Positions 19,804-28,208 of a DNA stretch of 64,000 nt are shown here, in pieces. Each line of letters begins with the position of its first letter. The stretch's first letter is position 1. Origin of the DNA: Erythrobacteraceae bacterium. Its GTDB lineage: Bacteria > Pseudomonadota > Alphaproteobacteria > Sphingomonadales > Sphingomonadaceae. Below the pieces are notes generated by a model that did not search any database, was not told the DNA's origin, and saw nothing but the letters and a program-made list of their open reading frames with translations. A program made the translations under genes and the position numbers. The DNA is taken from assembly GCA_027489065.1 (NCBI GenBank), contig JAIYAM010000056.1:1-64000 (forward strand). Direction: 5' to 3'.

Positions 19804-21891
19804 GTGGAATTCGTGCGGTTGGACGGCGAACGGCTGACGCTGGTGTTCGCGCTTGAAATGGGCGGGACGGCGGACCTCGCCTATCTGGGCCCGCGCCTGC
19901 CTGGGAGCGAGGACCTCGCAAGCCTTGCCGCCGCAAGCGCACGGGGCCGCCACGAGAGCCAGCCCGATATGCCGCCTCGCCCCGGATTGCTGCCCGAACG
20001 CAAGCTTGGGTGGAGCGGGACACCGGCCGCGGCGCTGCGGCGCGGCGATGCGCGGGTCGAAACCGATCTCCGGATGACCGGCTGGGACGTGCAGGCAGGC
20101 GCCCTCGCGGTCCGCTTCGCCGATCGCCTTGCGGGCGTGGAGGCCACCGTCAGCTGGCGGATCGGCGCGGGCGATGTGCTGCGCTGTGGTCTGGCGCTCG
20201 GCAACAGGGGCGACGCGCCGCTCGAGATCGAACGCTGCGCCGCGCTCGCCCTGCCGGTGCCGGCGCGCTTCACCGGGCTCACCTCATTTTCCGGGCGCTG
20301 GGCCGCCGAGATGCAGGAGCACCGCCGCCCCATCACCCCTGACGGGTTCGCGCGGGCGAGCGCCAGCGGCAAGCCGGGCTTTGCGGGCGCGGGGTGGGTG
20401 CTGCTGCACGCCGGGGAGGAGGTGCTGGCGGCTCACCTCGCATGGAGCGGCGACCAGTGGCTCACGCTCGAGCCCGACAGTCAGGGCGCCGCCGACGGGC
20501 GCGCGGTGCTCATGATGGGCGCCGGCTGCGACCCTGGCGAGGTCGTGCTGGCAGCGGGCGAGAGTCACGCCAGCCCCGAAGCGGTGTTCACCCTCGCACC
20601 CGACCGCTCCGCGCTCGCGCAGGCCTTCCACGCCCACGTCCGCGGCGCAGTCCTGCCCGCGCGCGCCACATGGTCGCCGCGAAAGGTCCACCTCAATTCG
20701 TGGGAGGCGCTCGGGTTCAACCTCTCCGAACCTGCGCTGATCGCGCTGGCCGACGACGCCGCCAGCCTCGGTATCGAGCGCTTCGTGCTCGACGATGGCT
20801 GGTTCGGCGGGCGGCGCGACGACACCACCAGCCTTGGCGACTGGACCGTCTCGCCCCAAGTCGTCCCCAACGGCCTCACCCCGCTGATCGACCGCGTCCA
20901 CGCGCTCGGCATGGATTTCGGCCTGTGGGTGGAGCCCGAGATGGTCTCGCCCGACAGCGACCTCTATCGCGCCCACCCCGATTGGTGCCTGCACACTCCG
21001 GGCCGCGAGCGTCCGACGATGCGCGGGCAGTTGGCGCTCGACATGGCGCGCGATGACGTGCGCGATTACCTGTTCGAGCGCCTCGACGCGCTGTTGCGCG
21101 ACCACGCCATCGCCTACCTCAAGTGGGACCATAACCGCGACCTCTTCCCCTCGGCTCCCGGCCAGACGCGGGGCTTCTACGCGCTCCTCGATGCCTTGCG
21201 CGCCGCGCACCCCCACGTGGAGATCGAGAGCTGTTCGAGCGGCGGCGGAAGGATCGACTTCGGCGTCCTCACCCGCACCCACCGCGTCTGGCCGTCCGAC
21301 AACAACGACGCGATCGAGCGCCTGCGCATCATCCCGGCGTGGAGCCAGTTCCTGCCGCTCGAGGTGCTCGGCAGCCATGTCGGCCCCTCGCCCAACCCGA
21401 TCACCGGGCGCCGGATGAGCATGGACTTCCGCGCCAAGGTCGCGGTGTTCGGCCATATGGGGGTCGAGGCCGACCCGGCGCGGATGACCGAGAAGGAGCG
21501 CGACTGCCTCGCCGCGCATATCGCGATCTACAAGCAGTGGCGCGGGGTGCTGCATGAAGGCAGGCTCCATCGCCTCGCCCACCCCGATCCGAACGTGACC
21601 GGCATGATGGTGAGCCACGCAGACAAGGCCCTCGCGCTGGTCGCGCAGACCGCCTTCTCGCCCGTGTTCGACGCCGCGCCGGTGCGCCTCGCGGGCCTCG
21701 ACCCACAGGCGCGCTACCGCGTGACACTCGCCGAGCCTTGGCCGCCGAGGGCGAAGCACTACCTCGCGGGCGCGGACCAGTGGCGCACCGGCCTCACCCT
21801 CTCGGGCGCGGCGCTGATGGGCCACGGCCTCGCCCTTCCCCTCACCCACCCCGAAACCGCGTGGATCATCGCGCTGGAGAAAATCGCGTGA
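19804..21891 (+). CDS. Alpha-galactosidase, glycoside hydrolase family 36
   Basis: 695 aa. N-terminal beta-sandwich domain, then a TIM barrel with FVLDDGWFGGRRDD, the nucleophile Asp442 in YLKWDHNRD, SCSSGGGRIDFGVL, and the acid/base Asp499 in VWPSDNNDAIERL, followed by a C-terminal domain. It releases terminal alpha-galactose from raffinose- or melibiose-type sugars. No signal peptide is seen, so it is probably cytoplasmic and dependent on the symporter. The start is a GTG at 19804 with GAGGAGAGG just upstream; the frame runs further back but only across the divergent promoter. It is coupled to the next gene by a GTGA overlap. Confidence 0.95.
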   Translation: MEFVRLDGERLTLVFALEMGGTADLAYLGPRLPGSEDLASLAAASARGRHESQPDMPPRPGLLPERKLGWSGTPAAALRRGDARVETDLRMTGWDVQAGALAVRFADRLAGVEATVSWRIGAGDVLRCGLALGNRGDAPLEIERCAALALPVPARFTGLTSFSGRWAAEMQEHRRPITPDGFARASASGKPGFAGAGWVLLHAGEEVLAAHLAWSGDQWLTLEPDSQGAADGRAVLMMGAGCDPGEVVLAAGESHASPEAVFTLAPDRSALAQAFHAHVRGAVLPARATWSPRKVHLNSWEALGFNLSEPALIALADDAASLGIERFVLDDGWFGGRRDDTTSLGDWTVSPQVVPNGLTPLIDRVHALGMDFGLWVEPEMVSPDSDLYRAHPDWCLHTPGRERPTMRGQLALDMARDDVRDYLFERLDALLRDHAIAYLKWDHNRDLFPSAPGQTRGFYALLDALRAAHPHVEIESCSSGGGRIDFGVLTRTHRVWPSDNNDAIERLRIIPAWSQFLPLEVLGSHVGPSPNPITGRRMSMDFRAKVAVFGHMGVEADPARMTEKERDCLAAHIAIYKQWRGVLHEGRLHRLAHPDPNVTGMMVSHADKALALVAQTAFSPVFDAAPVRLAGLDPQARYRVTLAEPWPPRAKHYLAGADQWRTGLTLSGAALMGHGLALPLTHPETAWIIALEKIA

Positions 21892-23789
21892 AACTCGGCT
21901 GCTGCTACTATCCCGAACACTGGCCCGAGGAATGGTGGACCGAGGACGCCCGGCGCATGGCGGCGATGGGCCTCTCCCTCGTCCGCATCGGCGAATTCGC
22001 CTGGAGCCGGATCGAGCCCGAGCCCGGGACTTACGATTGGGGCTGGCTCGACCGCGCGATTCACACGCTGCAAGCGGCGGGCCTCAAGGTGATCCTCGGC
22101 ACGCCGACCGCCACCCCGCCCAAATGGCTCGTCGACCGGATGCCCGACATGGTCGCCATCGACGAACAAGGTCGCCCGAGGGGCTTCGGCTCGCGGCGGC
22201 ATTATTGCTTCAGCCACGAGGGCTACCGCGAAGAGTGCCGCCGGATCGTGACCGCTGTGGCGGAGCGTTACGGCCAGCACCCTGCGATTCCCATGTGGCA
22301 GACCGACAATGAATATGGCTGCCACGACACCGTCCTCTCCTTCTCCGCCGCCGCCGCTTCGGCCTTTCGCGGCTGGTGTGCGGCGCGCTATGGCGACATC
22401 GCGGTGCTCAACGAAGCCTGGGGCAATGTCTTCTGGAGCATGGAATACCGCAGCTTCGCCGAGATCGATCCGCCGCACCTCACCGTCACCGAGGCGAACC
22501 CCGCGCACTGGCTCGACTATCGCCGCTTCGCGTCCGATCAGGTCGCAAGCTTCAACCGTGAGCAGGTGGACATCATCCGCAGCCTCTCGCCCGGCAAGGA
22601 CATCACCCACAATTTCATGGGCTTCTTCACCGAGTTCGATCATCACGCCGTCGGCCGCGATATCGACGTGGCGACGTGGGATTCCTACCCGCTGGGCTTT
22701 CTCGAGCAGTTCTGGTTCTCAGGTGAGGAGAAGCAAGCCTACCTCAGGCAGGGCCACCCCGATATCGCCGCCTTCCACCACGACCTCTACCGGGGCTGCT
22801 CAAATGGCCGCTGGGGCGTCATGGAGCAGCAGCCGGGACCGGTGAACTGGGCGCGCTTCAACCCCGCGCCGCTGCCGGGGATGGTGGCGCTGTGGACATT
22901 GGAGGCGGCGGCGCACGGGGCGGAGCTGACGAGCTACTTCCGCTGGCGGCAGGCGCCTTTCGCGCAGGAGCAGATGCACGCAGGCCTCCTGCGGCCCGAC
23001 AGCTCCGAGGCCGAGGCGGCAGACGAAGTGCGCGCGGCGGCGGCGGTGCTTGCCGGGATCGGACCTCAGCAATGCGCCAAGGCTCCGGTCGCGCTGGTGT
23101 TTTCTTACGAAGCGGCCTGGGTGATCGGCATCCAGCCGCAGGGCAGGAGCTTCCGCTATCTGGAGCTGGTCTTCGAATGCTATTCGGCGCTGCGGGGCCG
23201 GGGCCTCGACGTCGATATCGTCTCGCCGGACGCGGACCTGACGGGTTACCGCATGGTGGTCGTGCCGACCCTGCCGATCGTGCCCGAGGGGTTTGCGGAA
23301 AAGCTCGCCGCGCTCGATTGCCCGGTGCTGCTCGGCCCGAGATCGGGGAGCAAGACGGAGAGCTTTTGCATCCCCGAGGGGCTGGCACCCGGCGACCTCA
23401 AGCCGCTGGCAGGGCTCACCGTCACCCGCGTCGAGAGCCTTCGCGATGGTGTCGCCGAGCCGGCAGAGGGCTTTGCGGTCACCCGCTGGCGCGAGGACGT
23501 GGCGAGCGATCTGGAGGCGGAACTGGTGGATGGCGCAGGCCGCGGGGTCATTTTCCTACACGGGCGGGTGCGCTATTGTGCGATCTGGCCCGACCGCGCG
23601 CTGCTGGCGCTACTGGTCGAGCGGATGGCGGGCGAGGCGGGGATCGCGCTGATCGACTTGCCGGAGGGAATCCGGGTCCGGCGCACGCAGACCCATGTTT
23701 TCACCTTCAATTATGCCGCCCATCCCGTTTTCGTGCCGCATCTTGGGGTCAGTTTGACCCCCGCCAGCTGGCACCTAGACCCCCGCTAG
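21888..23789 (+). CDS. Beta-galactosidase, glycoside hydrolase family 42
   Basis: 633 aa. GH42 signatures: CCYYPEHWPEEWW at the N-terminus, LVRIGEFAWSRIEP, acid/base Glu142 in WQTDNEYGCHDT, nucleophile Glu313 in GVMEQQPGPVNWA, then trimerisation and small C-terminal domains. It hydrolyses beta-galactosides in the cytoplasm, feeding galactose to galK/galT on the divergent arm. The start is a GTG inside the alpha-galactosidase stop (GTGA). The last residues (LDPR) and the TAG stop fall within a copy of the dispersed G/C-tract repeat at 23775-23834. Confidence 0.94.
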   Translation: MKLGCCYYPEHWPEEWWTEDARRMAAMGLSLVRIGEFAWSRIEPEPGTYDWGWLDRAIHTLQAAGLKVILGTPTATPPKWLVDRMPDMVAIDEQGRPRGFGSRRHYCFSHEGYREECRRIVTAVAERYGQHPAIPMWQTDNEYGCHDTVLSFSAAAASAFRGWCAARYGDIAVLNEAWGNVFWSMEYRSFAEIDPPHLTVTEANPAHWLDYRRFASDQVASFNREQVDIIRSLSPGKDITHNFMGFFTEFDHHAVGRDIDVATWDSYPLGFLEQFWFSGEEKQAYLRQGHPDIAAFHHDLYRGCSNGRWGVMEQQPGPVNWARFNPAPLPGMVALWTLEAAAHGAELTSYFRWRQAPFAQEQMHAGLLRPDSSEAEAADEVRAAAAVLAGIGPQQCAKAPVALVFSYEAAWVIGIQPQGRSFRYLELVFECYSALRGRGLDVDIVSPDADLTGYRMVVVPTLPIVPEGFAEKLAALDCPVLLGPRSGSKTESFCIPEGLAPGDLKPLAGLTVTRVESLRDGVAEPAEGFAVTRWREDVASDLEAELVDGAGRGVIFLHGRVRYCAIWPDRALLALLVERMAGEAGIALIDLPEGIRVRRTQTHVFTFNYAAHPVFVPHLGVSLTPASWHLDPR

Positions 23790-23834
23790 AGGCCTCCAGA
23801 CCCCCCTTAGACCCCCTCTAGACCCCCGCCAGAA
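23775..23834. repeat. Dispersed AGACCCCC-tract repeat, copy 1
   Basis: The plus strand shows CTAGACCCCC at both ends with CCAGACCCCCC and TTAGACCCCC between, in units of 10-12 nt (one spacer longer). It lies between the convergent GH42 and bciA genes and supplies the TAG stop codon of both. The minus strand has closely spaced G5/G5/G6 tracts separated by TCTAGA and TCTAA. Related copies are at 36752, 47063 and 54391. Confidence 0.85.
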
Positions 23835-24705
23835 GGCGCCGATAATGCTCTTCGAGCGTCTCCGAGCCGTATTCGGGGGTCAGATCGGCAGAATATTCGC
23901 CGGTCGCCGGATCGAGCACCAGCATCGACTCGGTGGCGTAATAGCGCGCGATCCGGGCATATTCGGCCTTCTCGGCAAACCAGTCCGAGAAACCTGCACC
24001 GAGGCTCAGGACGCGCTCGGCATAGGTGAAGATGTTCGGCGAGATCGACTTGAAGCGGGCGGGCTTCCCGGCCACCTTGCAGAGCAATTCTCCTTGTTCT
24101 TTCAGGGAGATGGCAGGGCCGGGGCCGCCGATGGGGAGCACCCTGCCGAGCGCCTCGGGCTTGTCGATGCACCCCTCGATGAAGCGCGCCAGATCGCCGT
24201 CGCTGATCGGCTTGCAGCGGGTCAGTTCCCCGTCGCCGAAGATCAGGAAGGGTTTGCCGGCTTTCACCCTTTTTGCCTGGCCGGACAAGGACTTGAAGAA
24301 GGCGGTGGGCCGGATGATGGTATACCCGATCCCGCTCGCCGCCAACAGCGCCTCGAACGTCAGCTTGGCGTGCTGGAAAGCGAGCAGCGGCTTCTGTACG
24401 CAGATCGCCGAGAGCAGGATGAAATGCTTCGCGCCTGCCGCAAGCGCAGCCTCAAGAAGCGCCCCGTTCGCTTCATAATCAACGGCTTGCGCGTCCTTCG
24501 GTGAGCCGGAGCGCGAGGCGATGCAGGAGATCACCACCTCGGGCCGCGCCTCGGCGAAGAGCGGCGCAGGGTCCCTCAGAACCGCGCGGCCGGGCGCCGT
24601 GACCGTGTGACCCTCGATCTCGAGCTGCCGCAATACCGCCGCACCGATCGTCCCGCTCGCTCCGGCCAGAAGCACGCGTCGGGGGTTGGACTGGCTCTCG
24701 ATCAT
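23818..24705 (-). CDS. bciA: Divinyl (proto)chlorophyllide 8-vinyl reductase, BciA type
   Basis: 295 aa atypical SDR. The N-terminal nucleotide-binding motif is LLAGASGTIGAAVL. The central block (IIRPTAFFKSLSGQAKRV, then KPFLIFGDGELTRCKPIS) and the C-terminal LDPATGEYSADLTPEYGSET match the BciA family as I recall it. BciA uses NADPH to reduce the 8-vinyl group of divinyl chlorophyllide in (bacterio)chlorophyll synthesis. No other photosynthesis gene is in the window, so the gene is separate from any photosynthesis cluster. The last residues and the TAG stop come from the dispersed repeat. The start is the ATG at 24705. Confidence 0.85.
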   Translation of the reverse strand: MIESQSNPRRVLLAGASGTIGAAVLRQLEIEGHTVTAPGRAVLRDPAPLFAEARPEVVISCIASRSGSPKDAQAVDYEANGALLEAALAAGAKHFILLSAICVQKPLLAFQHAKLTFEALLAASGIGYTIIRPTAFFKSLSGQAKRVKAGKPFLIFGDGELTRCKPISDGDLARFIEGCIDKPEALGRVLPIGGPGPAISLKEQGELLCKVAGKPARFKSISPNIFTYAERVLSLGAGFSDWFAEKAEYARIARYYATESMLVLDPATGEYSADLTPEYGSETLEEHYRRLLAGV

Positions 24706-24817
24706 TCCTCATCCCTAGCGCGCCAATCCCGGCCGCAAAAGTGCGAGTTGCCGCCCGCCCCTTGCCTCGCCCAGCATTGGCGCTCATCCTGGCTTCAGGA
24801 GAAGGAGGGCACGGGCG

Positions 24818-26542
24818 ATGGAAGCCGACTATGATCTGGTGATCCGCGGCGGCACGATCGCCGACGGCACGGGCGGAGACCTCATCGAGGGCGACGTCGC
24901 CATCACCGGCGGGCGCATCGCCGCCATCGGCGCAGGTCTGGGGCGCGGGACGGAGGAGATCGACGCCAAGGGCAAGATCGTCACCCCCGGCTTCATCGAC
25001 GTCCATACCCACTACGACGGCCAATGCATCTGGGCCGAGGAGCTCTCCCCCTCCTCCTCGCACGGCGTCACCACCGCGGTGATGGGCAATTGCGGGGTCG
25101 GCTTCGCGCCGTGCCGCAAGGCCGATCACGACATGCTGATCAACGTGATGGAGGGGGTCGAGGACATCCCCGGCGTGGTGATGACCGAGGGTCTGGATTG
25201 GGACTGGGAGACCTTCCCCGAATATCTCGACAAAGTCGCCGCCGGAAAGCGCGACATCGATGTCGCTGCCTACCTCCCGCACTCGCCCTTGCGGGTCTAT
25301 GCCATGGGCGAGCGAGGCGCGGCGCGCGAGGTGGCGACCGAGGCCGACCTTGCCCTGATGCGCCGCCTCACGTCCGAGGCGATGCGTGCCGGCGCGCTGG
25401 GCTTTGCGACTTCGCGGCTCTCGATCCACAAGACCGCCGACGGGGAGGCGATCCCGACCTTCGACACGGACATCGCCGAGCTGGAAGCCATCGGTCGCGG
25501 CATGGCGGACGCCGGAGCAGGAACGTTTCAGGTGGTGCTCGACGCCTTTGTCGGGTGGGACAGGGAATATCCGGTTATCGAGCGGATGATCGCGGCGAGC
25601 GGCCGCCCGGCGACCTTCACCCTCGCCTCGGGCAACGACGCGCCGCCGCGGTGGCGGCGGGTGCTGGAGATGCTGGAGCGCACCAATGCCGCAGGCGGCG
25701 TGGCCAATGCGCAGGTGATGCCGCGCCCGATCGGGCTGATCGCGGGGCTGGAGCTGACGGTGCATCCCTTCGTTCTCTGCCCCAGCTGGAGCAAGATCGC
25801 GCACCTCCCGATCCCCGAGCAGGTCGCCGCGATGCGCGATCCGGCCTTGCGCGCCGCGCTCATTTCCGAGGACTTCACGCCCGGCCACCCCTTCAACGAG
25901 CTCGCCCGCAACTGGCGCTGGCTGTTCCCGCTCGACAACCCGCCCGATTATGCCCCGCCGGCGCACATGAGCATGGCCGGGCAGGCGGAGGCGCGCGGGT
26001 GCAGTCCGCAGGAGGTCGCCTATGACCGCCTGCTGGAGACCGAAGGGCGCGGGCTGTTCCTCGCCGCGCTGGGCAATTACGAGAACGCCAGCCTCGCCAG
26101 CGCGCACGAGATGCTGCGCCACCCGCATTGCGTCCCGGGCCTCGGCGATGGCGGCGCACATTACGGGGCGATCTGCGATGCGAGCTATTCGACCTACCTC
26201 CTCACCCAGTTCGTCCAGAAGGACGGGCCGCTCAAACTGGGACTCGCCGAGGCGGCGCACATGCTCGGGGCCAAGGCCGCGCGGGCGGTGGGCTTGACCG
26301 ATCGGGGCACGCTGCAAGTGGGCGGCCGGGCCGACTGCAACGTGATCGACCTCGACGGCCTTAGCTTGCACCTCCCCGAGGTGGTCCGCGATCTCCCCGC
26401 AGGCGGCCGCCGCCTGCACCAGCGCGCCACCGGCTACGAAGCCACGATCGTCGCGGGCGAAGTCATCCGCCGCTTCGACCAGTCGACCGGCGCGCGGCCG
26501 GGCCAGCTTGTGCGCGGCAGCGGCTACCGGGCAGCAGCCTAG
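24818..26542 (+). CDS. N-acyl-D-amino-acid deacylase-like amidohydrolase (amidohydrolase 3 family)
   Basis: 574 aa metal-dependent hydrolase. The N-terminal segment is DYDLVIRGGTIADGTGGDL, with metal-binding HxH in GFIDVHTHYDGQCIW, the VTTAVMGNCGVGFAPCR block of D-aminoacylases, and a C-terminal GDGGAHYGAICDASYSTYLL region. The family cleaves N-acyl-D-amino acids or related amides and lactams; substrate is not determinable here. AAGGAGG precedes the ATG at 24818. Its stop shares the palindrome CTAG with the stop of the convergent SDR gene. No signal peptide is seen. Confidence 0.8.
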   Translation: MEADYDLVIRGGTIADGTGGDLIEGDVAITGGRIAAIGAGLGRGTEEIDAKGKIVTPGFIDVHTHYDGQCIWAEELSPSSSHGVTTAVMGNCGVGFAPCRKADHDMLINVMEGVEDIPGVVMTEGLDWDWETFPEYLDKVAAGKRDIDVAAYLPHSPLRVYAMGERGAAREVATEADLALMRRLTSEAMRAGALGFATSRLSIHKTADGEAIPTFDTDIAELEAIGRGMADAGAGTFQVVLDAFVGWDREYPVIERMIAASGRPATFTLASGNDAPPRWRRVLEMLERTNAAGGVANAQVMPRPIGLIAGLELTVHPFVLCPSWSKIAHLPIPEQVAAMRDPALRAALISEDFTPGHPFNELARNWRWLFPLDNPPDYAPPAHMSMAGQAEARGCSPQEVAYDRLLETEGRGLFLAALGNYENASLASAHEMLRHPHCVPGLGDGGAHYGAICDASYSTYLLTQFVQKDGPLKLGLAEAAHMLGAKAARAVGLTDRGTLQVGGRADCNVIDLDGLSLHLPEVVRDLPAGGRRLHQRATGYEATIVAGEVIRRFDQSTGARPGQLVRGSGYRAAA

Positions 26543-27327
26543 AAGGTAGAGGTTCCGATCCCGCCGTCGACCACCAGCGACTGGCCGGTGACGTAGCTCG
26601 CCTGCGCAGAGCAGAACATCGCCACCAGCGCGCCCAGATCCTCGGCATCCCCGAAGCGCCCGGCGGGAAGGCGCACGGCCTTCACGAAGGCGTTGACCTC
26701 CTCGTCATAGCTGCGCCCGTTGGCGGCCGCTCTCGGCCCGAGCACCTCCTCGATCCCCGGTGTATGATGCATGCCCGGCAGCACCGAGTTGATCGTGACA
26801 TTGTGCGGGGCGAGCTCCTTGGAGATCGCGTGGCAATAGTTGGCGAGCGCCGCGCGCGGCGGCCCGGAGAGGACGCGCATGGCGGCAGGATACTTGGCCG
26901 CCCCGGTGCTGATATTGACGATCCGCCCCCAGCGCCGCTCGACCATCGGCCCGACCACCGCCTTGATGTATTCGATGGGGCTGAGCAGCGCGGTCGCGAC
27001 CGACTTCTCGAAATCTTCGCGCGAGACGGTCCGGAAGTCGCCGGTGAAGGGCGGCGGAGCGCAGGTTGCGACGAGGATGTCCGGATCGGGAATGGCGGCG
27101 AGGATCGCGGCGCGGCCTTCCTCGGAAGCATGGTCGGCAACGAGGGCGTGCACCTTCGCACCCGTCTCGGCGGCAATGGCGCGGCAGGTCGCCTCAAGCC
27201 GCTCCGCCCCGCGCGCCGAGATGAACACCTCGCACCCTTCGCGCGCCAGAGCGAGCGCCGCGCCGCGACCCATGCCTGCGCTGCCGCCGTTGACCAGCGC
27301 CCGCCTGCCCCTGATGCCCAGATCCAT
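26539..27327 (-). CDS. SDR-family protein lacking the canonical catalytic Tyr/Lys
   Basis: 262 aa Rossmann-fold short-chain dehydrogenase homologue. The cofactor loop is NGGSAGMGRGAALALAREG, and the C-terminus (SYVTGQSLVVDGGIG) is typical. Aligning NIS...YxxxK of classical SDRs with NIST...SGPPR here puts Ser in place of Tyr and Arg in place of Lys with no gap, and the NNAG motif is replaced by ATCAPPP. It may be a non-canonical oxidoreductase or a non-catalytic partner. It lies 9 nt after a second, canonical SDR gene, suggesting an operon. The stop overlaps that of the convergent amidohydrolase. Confidence 0.8.
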   Translation of the reverse strand: MDLGIRGRRALVNGGSAGMGRGAALALAREGCEVFISARGAERLEATCRAIAAETGAKVHALVADHASEEGRAAILAAIPDPDILVATCAPPPFTGDFRTVSREDFEKSVATALLSPIEYIKAVVGPMVERRWGRIVNISTGAAKYPAAMRVLSGPPRAALANYCHAISKELAPHNVTINSVLPGMHHTPGIEEVLGPRAAANGRSYDEEVNAFVKAVRLPAGRFGDAEDLGALVAMFCSAQASYVTGQSLVVDGGIGTSTF

Positions 27328-27336
27328 CCGCGCTTC

Positions 27337-28110
27337 CTACCTTCCTCCGGTGACGTAGAGACACTGGCCCGTGATCCAGCTCGCCGCCGGCGAGGCCATG
27401 AACACCACAGCCGCCGCAATGTCCTCGGGCGTGCCATAGCGGCCCATCGGGATGCCGATCATCGCGAGCAGCTTTTCCCGCTTCTCCTCGGTATCGGTGC
27501 CCATGCACTCGTCGAAGTTTTCGGTGGGAACGGGGCCGGGCGCCACCGCATTGACCCGGATCAGCGGCGCAACCTCCGCCGCCAGCGTGGCCGTCAGGCT
27601 GTTCACCGCCGCCTTGGCCGCGCCGTAGGGCCCGTTCTTCACCTGCGGGCCGAAGGCGGAGCGCGACGAGATGTTGACGATCGCCCCGCCGCCCTGCGCC
27701 ATGTGCCGCGCAGCCACGCTTGCCCCCATCCACACCGCTTTCAGATTGAGCGCGATCTGGGCGTCGAAGTTCTCCTCGGGGGTGCGGGTCAGATAGCGCG
27801 GCGTGCCATCGGGAATACCGCCGGCATTGTTGACCCAGATCGTCAGCTTGCCCAACTGCGCGATGGTCTGCTGCGCAAGACGTTCGAGAGCGGCGGGATC
27901 GGTCGCGTCGGTGGCGAGCGGCAGGGCGCGCCGGCCGAGCGCCGCGATCTCTCCTGCCACAGCGTCAAGATCGGCCTGGGTGCGCGAGGCGAGCGCGACG
28001 TCGGCCCCGGCTTCGGCAAGGGCAATCGCGATGCTCCGCCCGATCCCCTTGCCCGCGCCGGTCACGACCGCCACTTCGCCGTCGAGCCGGAACTTGTCGA
28101 GTATGCTCAT
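27337..28110 (-). CDS. SDR-family oxidoreductase (canonical)
   Basis: 257 aa classical short-chain dehydrogenase/reductase with TGAGKGIGRS (cofactor loop), NNAGG, the catalytic Ser in NISSRSAF, YGAAK (YxxxK) and a C-terminal ITGQCLYVTGGR. Probably NAD(P)-dependent and cytoplasmic; substrate unknown. It shares an operon with the downstream SDR that lacks the Tyr/Lys pair, and a heteromeric pairing of active and inactive SDR subunits is possible but speculative. The start is the ATG at 28110 (MSILDKFRLDGEVAVV). Confidence 0.88.
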   Translation of the reverse strand: MSILDKFRLDGEVAVVTGAGKGIGRSIAIALAEAGADVALASRTQADLDAVAGEIAALGRRALPLATDATDPAALERLAQQTIAQLGKLTIWVNNAGGIPDGTPRYLTRTPEENFDAQIALNLKAVWMGASVAARHMAQGGGAIVNISSRSAFGPQVKNGPYGAAKAAVNSLTATLAAEVAPLIRVNAVAPGPVPTENFDECMGTDTEEKREKLLAMIGIPMGRYGTPEDIAAAVVFMASPAASWITGQCLYVTGGR

Positions 28111-28208
28111 CCGATGTCCACGCCCTGGTCTGTGCCTGATCCGAACCTAGGGACGGCGTCGCCGCGCGACACTGGCGCTTCCACTAGGGCCCAGGCCGCG
28201 CGGGATCG

